A DNA stretch of 64,000 bases, from assembly GCF_003073045.1 (NCBI RefSeq), contig NC_037598.1, positions 13,492,486 through 13,556,485 of the forward strand, written 5' to 3'. This document shows positions 60,301 to 64,000 of the stretch, in pieces. This DNA is from Pomacea canaliculata (Eukaryota > Mollusca > Gastropoda > Architaenioglossa > Ampullariidae). Under the pieces are notes generated by a model. That model worked only from the letters and a program-made list of their open reading frames with translations. It did not search any database and had not been told where the DNA came from. The first letter of the stretch is position 1, and every line of letters begins with the position of its first letter. The position numbers and the translations under genes are program-made.

Positions 60301-61885
60301 AATTGCGTGAGATTCTTTTGTATACGAGGATGTTATGGAAAGGCATTTTCTTGAGAAGGAAAGAGCTTTGAAAAATTAAGTTTCCTAGAAAAAAAAGATG
60401 GATAGGAAAGCTTAAGCAGGGGCGAAAAGCAAGAACATAGAAAAGCATTATTATGTGATTATTATGTATGTCGTTGGAAAAGTTTCAGATTTTTGAACTT
60501 ATCATGCACGTGCAAATGAGTGAATGTCAGAAGCTGGAACATGTTACAATTCTGAATATGTGACACGTATATCGTGGTCACAAGCCGTCTGATGCTGAAG
60601 AACAGGGAATCAATAATAATACTTTCACATCTAAATAAACATACAATCTCGCTGATTTCACTTATTCTCGTGAGAGCCCCGTTGTTCCATTTTTAAAGAG
60701 TGATCGAACCCCAGCTTTCGCCCGACATTTCTGTCGACAATAATGGATATTAAATGAGAGCCAATGGGTCACATGACTCCAAATTGAATCTTTCAAGTGT
60801 AGATTAAGTATCAGACAGAAAGAAATTTTTGCCGCTTGTAAAATAGCCGTACTTTCATTAAAAGATGTATTTTCCAAGAGAAAACCAAAACTGACCAGGT
60901 TTAGAAACTCAGACCCGAATCATGAAAGCTGAGGTTATTTGCCGAAGTACGTTTCTCAGAACGAGGAAGGCAGTTTGTGGTGGCATTTATAAAAGTGTTC
61001 AGCAAGTGCAGTGAGGTGTGGATTGATCTCATACCGACCTTCTGCTGCGTAGACATAGGCCTATGAAGCTGCCATTGATTTTGCTGTTGCGACTGAGTAA
61101 GATATTGCAGCATGGGCGCGTCCACGAAGATCAAAAGCAAGAGTTGGGGGAAAAAAATCCAGGTCTGCAGAACATGGAACGCCAACAGCGAATATGAGAA
61201 AATGCTGAAAGACCCAACATGCAAACATGCAATAGATAAAAAACAATATCTTGAAATGTCGAGGTGAACCTGTGTGAGAAGAGAGACAGACGGAATAAGA
61301 CGGGAAAACCCGGCATTCGACACACACACACACACCATTTTTTTTATCTGTCAATCTCCTCCCCTCTCTCTCTCTCTGAAGGCTTAGGGGATGGGGAGGG
61401 TCTGTGTGTCTGTACATGTGCGTCTAATCTCTTAATCTCTCTATCTTCTTTGTGAATTAGAGCTGAAGGAAAAGGGAAATTAAAAATGTCGATGGCAGGG
61501 ACTTTATTACGTGCTTTTCAGACATCAAAGCACATTTAATTTCACACTTCAAATACATCTTTTTTCAGGCGAAGACAACCATAGCTATCATCCCCCAAAA
61601 ATAGCGAAAAGAAATTTGTCGTGCAAAGTTCTGAGAAAGTATGAAAACAAAACAGAAAACTAAGCTGTCTAAAGGCTTCTGAAGGTAAAAGACTTCCGAA
61701 GAAGGCTTATTTAACCACTTAAATAAAGGAATGCACACAACACAAACATGTCAAGAGAAGATCCTGTCAAATAATTGCACGAACTGTAAGATTGTCTTGA
61801 AAGAAAGAAATCTTTACTGAAGACAACAGCACAATTTTTCACGTTAGTTCATCATCATTTATTGATTTTATTAAGGGTATTTCAG

Positions 61886-62276
61886 TTATTTAGAGAGTGC
61901 GCTTAGGTCGATTTCTTTCTGAGCTGAACTTAAAAACTGCATTTCCTGCGAAATGGACTTGGATGCATCTTTAGCTGCTGCGACAGCCTCTAGCAGTTGA
62001 TCGTCGGTGTATTGACAGTCCAGGGTGACATAATCATCCTCCCCACTCCCCACCCGATCGATTATAGTCAAGGATGAGCGTGGGTGTCGCACGAAGGGTG
62101 GGACAAATTGTCGTAATATACTTTACGAGTCCAGTGACACCCGGATTGAGCTTGTCTGTGGAACTGGCTGCAATGCAATGTAAGCAGTTCCTGATGTCTG
62201 TGTAACACTTGCTCGGTATTCTGTGGAATATTCTGTGATGTACCCTGTTTAGAGGCAAGCGTTCTCTTTGATGCAT
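61886..62276 (-). CDS. Possible exon(s) of an unrecognised gene
   Basis: A minus-strand reading ends at TAA near 61889. It includes SSLTIIDRVGSGEDDYVTLD, YTDDQLLEAVAAAKDASK and SISQEMQFLSSAQKEIDLSA. The composition looks like real protein (regular hydrophobic spacing, helix-forming), unlike surrounding random frames. An overlapping minus frame upstream reads LNPGVTGLVKYITTICPTLR. No family, start codon or convincing splice junction was recognised. Confidence 0.2.
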
Positions 62277-62503
62277 TATGTATATATTCTCTAAAATATT
62301 CTCATTGATCTTTGTAGAGCTTGGTATTATGTGTAGAGATCATTTTATATTTCCTATAATTGCTTAAGAGAAGAAACGACATTATGTCAAGTTCTTGATG
62401 TATTCTGTGTAATGCTTGGTATTCTGTGCAGGTCTCAGTCGTTCTGTGTAAAGCTTAGCATTCCGTGTGGTTCTCGATATTTTAGTGCTCATTTGGTGCT
62501 ATT

Positions 62504-62881
62504 TCAGTGCTCAGCATTTTGTGTAGAGGTCACTACGACCATGATGTAGCAATCTGACCAGATTTCCATGTTCGAGAAACAAAAGATTGAAACATTTCTT
62601 GCTTCTTTCCCAATAGAAAGGTTGTGCTTCGAAACTGATCTCTTTTTGACTGTCACACCACGGAGATCATGCTGAGCTGTTACAAGGCAATCGATCTTTT
62701 TTTTTAAGTCGTCCTCAGCAAGTAAAACGGAGCTCTGGAGTTTGAATTTACACTGTTGGAACTGTCTCCCACCAGTCTTACCATGGACGTGTATAGATGG
62801 ATTGCTGTCTGTCTGCCGAGACCAACGCTTAGCATCTTGCGAAGTTCTCCGCTTAGTCTCTAAACCGGAAGCTTTGTACAC
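62504..62881 (-). CDS. Possible exon of an unrecognised gene
   Basis: An open minus-strand frame of 125 codons contains VLLAEDDLKKKIDCLVTAQH and DLRGVTVKKRSVSKHNLSIG. The middle looks protein-like but the ends do not. It might belong with 61886-62276. No recognised domain, and chance is a serious alternative. Confidence 0.15.
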   Translation of the reverse strand: MYKASGLETKRRTSQDAKRWSRQTDSNPSIHVHGKTGGRQFQQCKFKLQSSVLLAEDDLKKKIDCLVTAQHDLRGVTVKKRSVSKHNLSIGKEARNVSIFCFSNMEIWSDCYIMVVVTSTQNAEH

Positions 62882-63054
62882 TCCTGCCTTGTTTTAGTAG
62901 TTAACTGGAAAAAATCGTCAGCCAGCAGTCCAGTAATACAAGTTCGTGGTCATAAGGCACAAAGTTGTCATTAGACCGTTCTCTGCCAGACTATCTCTGT
63001 CATGCGCACGCACGCACACAGAAATTCCTCAGAAGAAAGACAAAGCAATCCTTT

Positions 63055-63190
63055 TTATTTATTATTATTATTTATTATTATTATTTATTATTATTATTAT
63101 CATCATCATCATCATCATCATCATATTATTATAAACAAATTGATAAAGCGCCTTTTCCAGCATCAACCGGTCACAAAACCCTTTCCATAC
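63055..63190 (-). mobile_element. LINE 3' tail with (ATT/ATC)n array
   Basis: ATT and ATC tandem repeats at 63055-63128 are followed by sequence whose complement ends GGCGCTTTATCAATTTG, a typical tail context of L2/CR1-like LINEs. No coding part remains. Confidence 0.55.
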
Positions 63191-64000
63191 ATAAAGTCGC
63201 GAAGAGCACACCGGCTAAGGATAGGCATCAAACGCACCTCCATAAACATGAATACACAAAAACATGCAGACACAATGCACAGCAAAATATAAAAAAGGTT
63301 GATTAAGAGATGGCTTTCCCGCTATCAAAGGTAGGCTCAAAGCCCCTTTCAAAAAAAAAATTATGAAACCACTGCGTGTCCCTATAGTGTAGCTACTCAA
63401 GGAGGTGAATGCCATCAGTACAGTCGATACGGTCGGCAATGCACTGCATGAAATTTTCAATTTAAAAAATGCAATCATGCAATAAAGCCATTTTGTTCAT
63501 TTTTTTTTTAATTGAATGACTTGAGATTCAGTACCTTTGCACCTTATGCACTCATTAACGTCGAAGAAGAGATTTTCCCACCGAGTTTATAACCAGAGCC
63601 TGCAATAAAAAAATAAACATTTTTGAAAAGTATAGATTTGCAGGAACGTACATCTATTTTTTGGAGATCAGCATGTGCCAAAGCAGGAAATTTTTTACAG
63701 TAATTAACAGCTCATGAGACGGTGGCACCTTCTGATGTAACGGGATTTTCTTTGCTTCTTTCTAATGCCCAGGGAGCTAGAAGCAGAAATCTCTCTAAGC
63801 CTTTTCCTGTTGCCGTAAGATTCAACAGCATCGTAGTTGTAACAGTTTTTAGTCGATGACTTTTCTCACTGGTTCCGGCCTAATCTCAAAGGAATACCTG
63901 CTAAGACCTAAAGTCTGAGGAAAATTAACTGCCGTTAAAACAAAATGGGAGAACTTTGTGGACTGCTTGATCAAACGAAGGATTCTGAGCAAACCAGAGT

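Larger units (their letters stand above)
57349..64000. other. Mostly featureless intergenic DNA
   Basis: Apart from the 3' end of the GRDP-like transcript, the weak possible exons near 62 kb and a LINE tail near 63.1 kb, I see no gene. Poly-T at about 59887-59904, AC and AG tracts near 61320-61375 and a CCCACC run near 60225 are low complexity. Confidence 0.45.

Overview
The window looks like AT-rich, repeat-loaded metazoan nuclear DNA, most likely from a lophotrochozoan and probably a gastropod mollusc. This is inferred from small exons with canonical GT-AG introns, secreted or receptor proteins built from EGF-like, fucolectin-like (FTP/F5-8C type) and PLAT modules, non-LTR retrotransposons with short tandem-repeat tails, and PIF/Harbinger and hAT DNA transposons. 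No operons, rRNA, tRNA or CRISPR arrays were seen.

Layout. 1-3.5 kb: decayed transposons (a DDE transposase relic and a LINE 3' end). 3.5-15.1 kb: copy 1 of a direct tandem segmental duplication. It holds an intact secreted PLAT-domain gene (minus), a plus-strand FTP+EGF gene fragment and three minus-strand EGF exons. 15.3-32.2 kb: copy 2. It holds a second intact PLAT gene and a truncated FTP exon. It also holds most of a complete EGF-repeat receptor gene, whose signal-peptide exon lies just beyond the duplicated block. Copy 2 was enlarged by a 3.16-kb LINE with a 5-bp target duplication and by a 3.45-kb PIF/Harbinger element with 27-bp perfect inverted repeats. Copy 1 carries its own 297-bp hAT-type insertion. 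34.5-35.2 kb: orphan signal-peptide and EGF exons. 38.2-39.8 kb: a 1.68-kb element with 14-bp inverted repeats. 39.9-47.2 kb: a complete receptor gene (minus, 10 exons, 454 aa) with signal peptide, FTP lectin-like domain, four EGF-like modules, one glycine-rich transmembrane helix and a tyrosine-rich tail. 48.4-48.9 kb: a LINE relic. 51.4-57.1 kb: a five-exon, 796-aa gene for a GRDP-like protein (DUF1399/glycine-rich-domain family). 57.1-64 kb: mostly featureless, with weak possible exons near 62 kb.

How the genes relate. The FTP/EGF receptors, EGF-only receptor, FTP/EGF fragment and orphan exons form one paralogous cluster. All internal extracellular exons are phase 1-1, so modules can be lost or duplicated without breaking the frame, and the two complete members differ in just this way. 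Both receptor tails repeat a Y-E-N tyrosine motif of the kind bound by Grb2-type SH2 domains, which suggests recognition receptors with signalling tails. The PLAT genes are secreted neighbours carried along by the same duplication. The GRDP-like gene appears unrelated.

Exon coordinates were derived by reading splice sites, phase and homology by eye. For the four complete gene models and the two receptor genes the summed coding length is an exact multiple of three ending in a stop codon, which supports them internally. No database search was possible.
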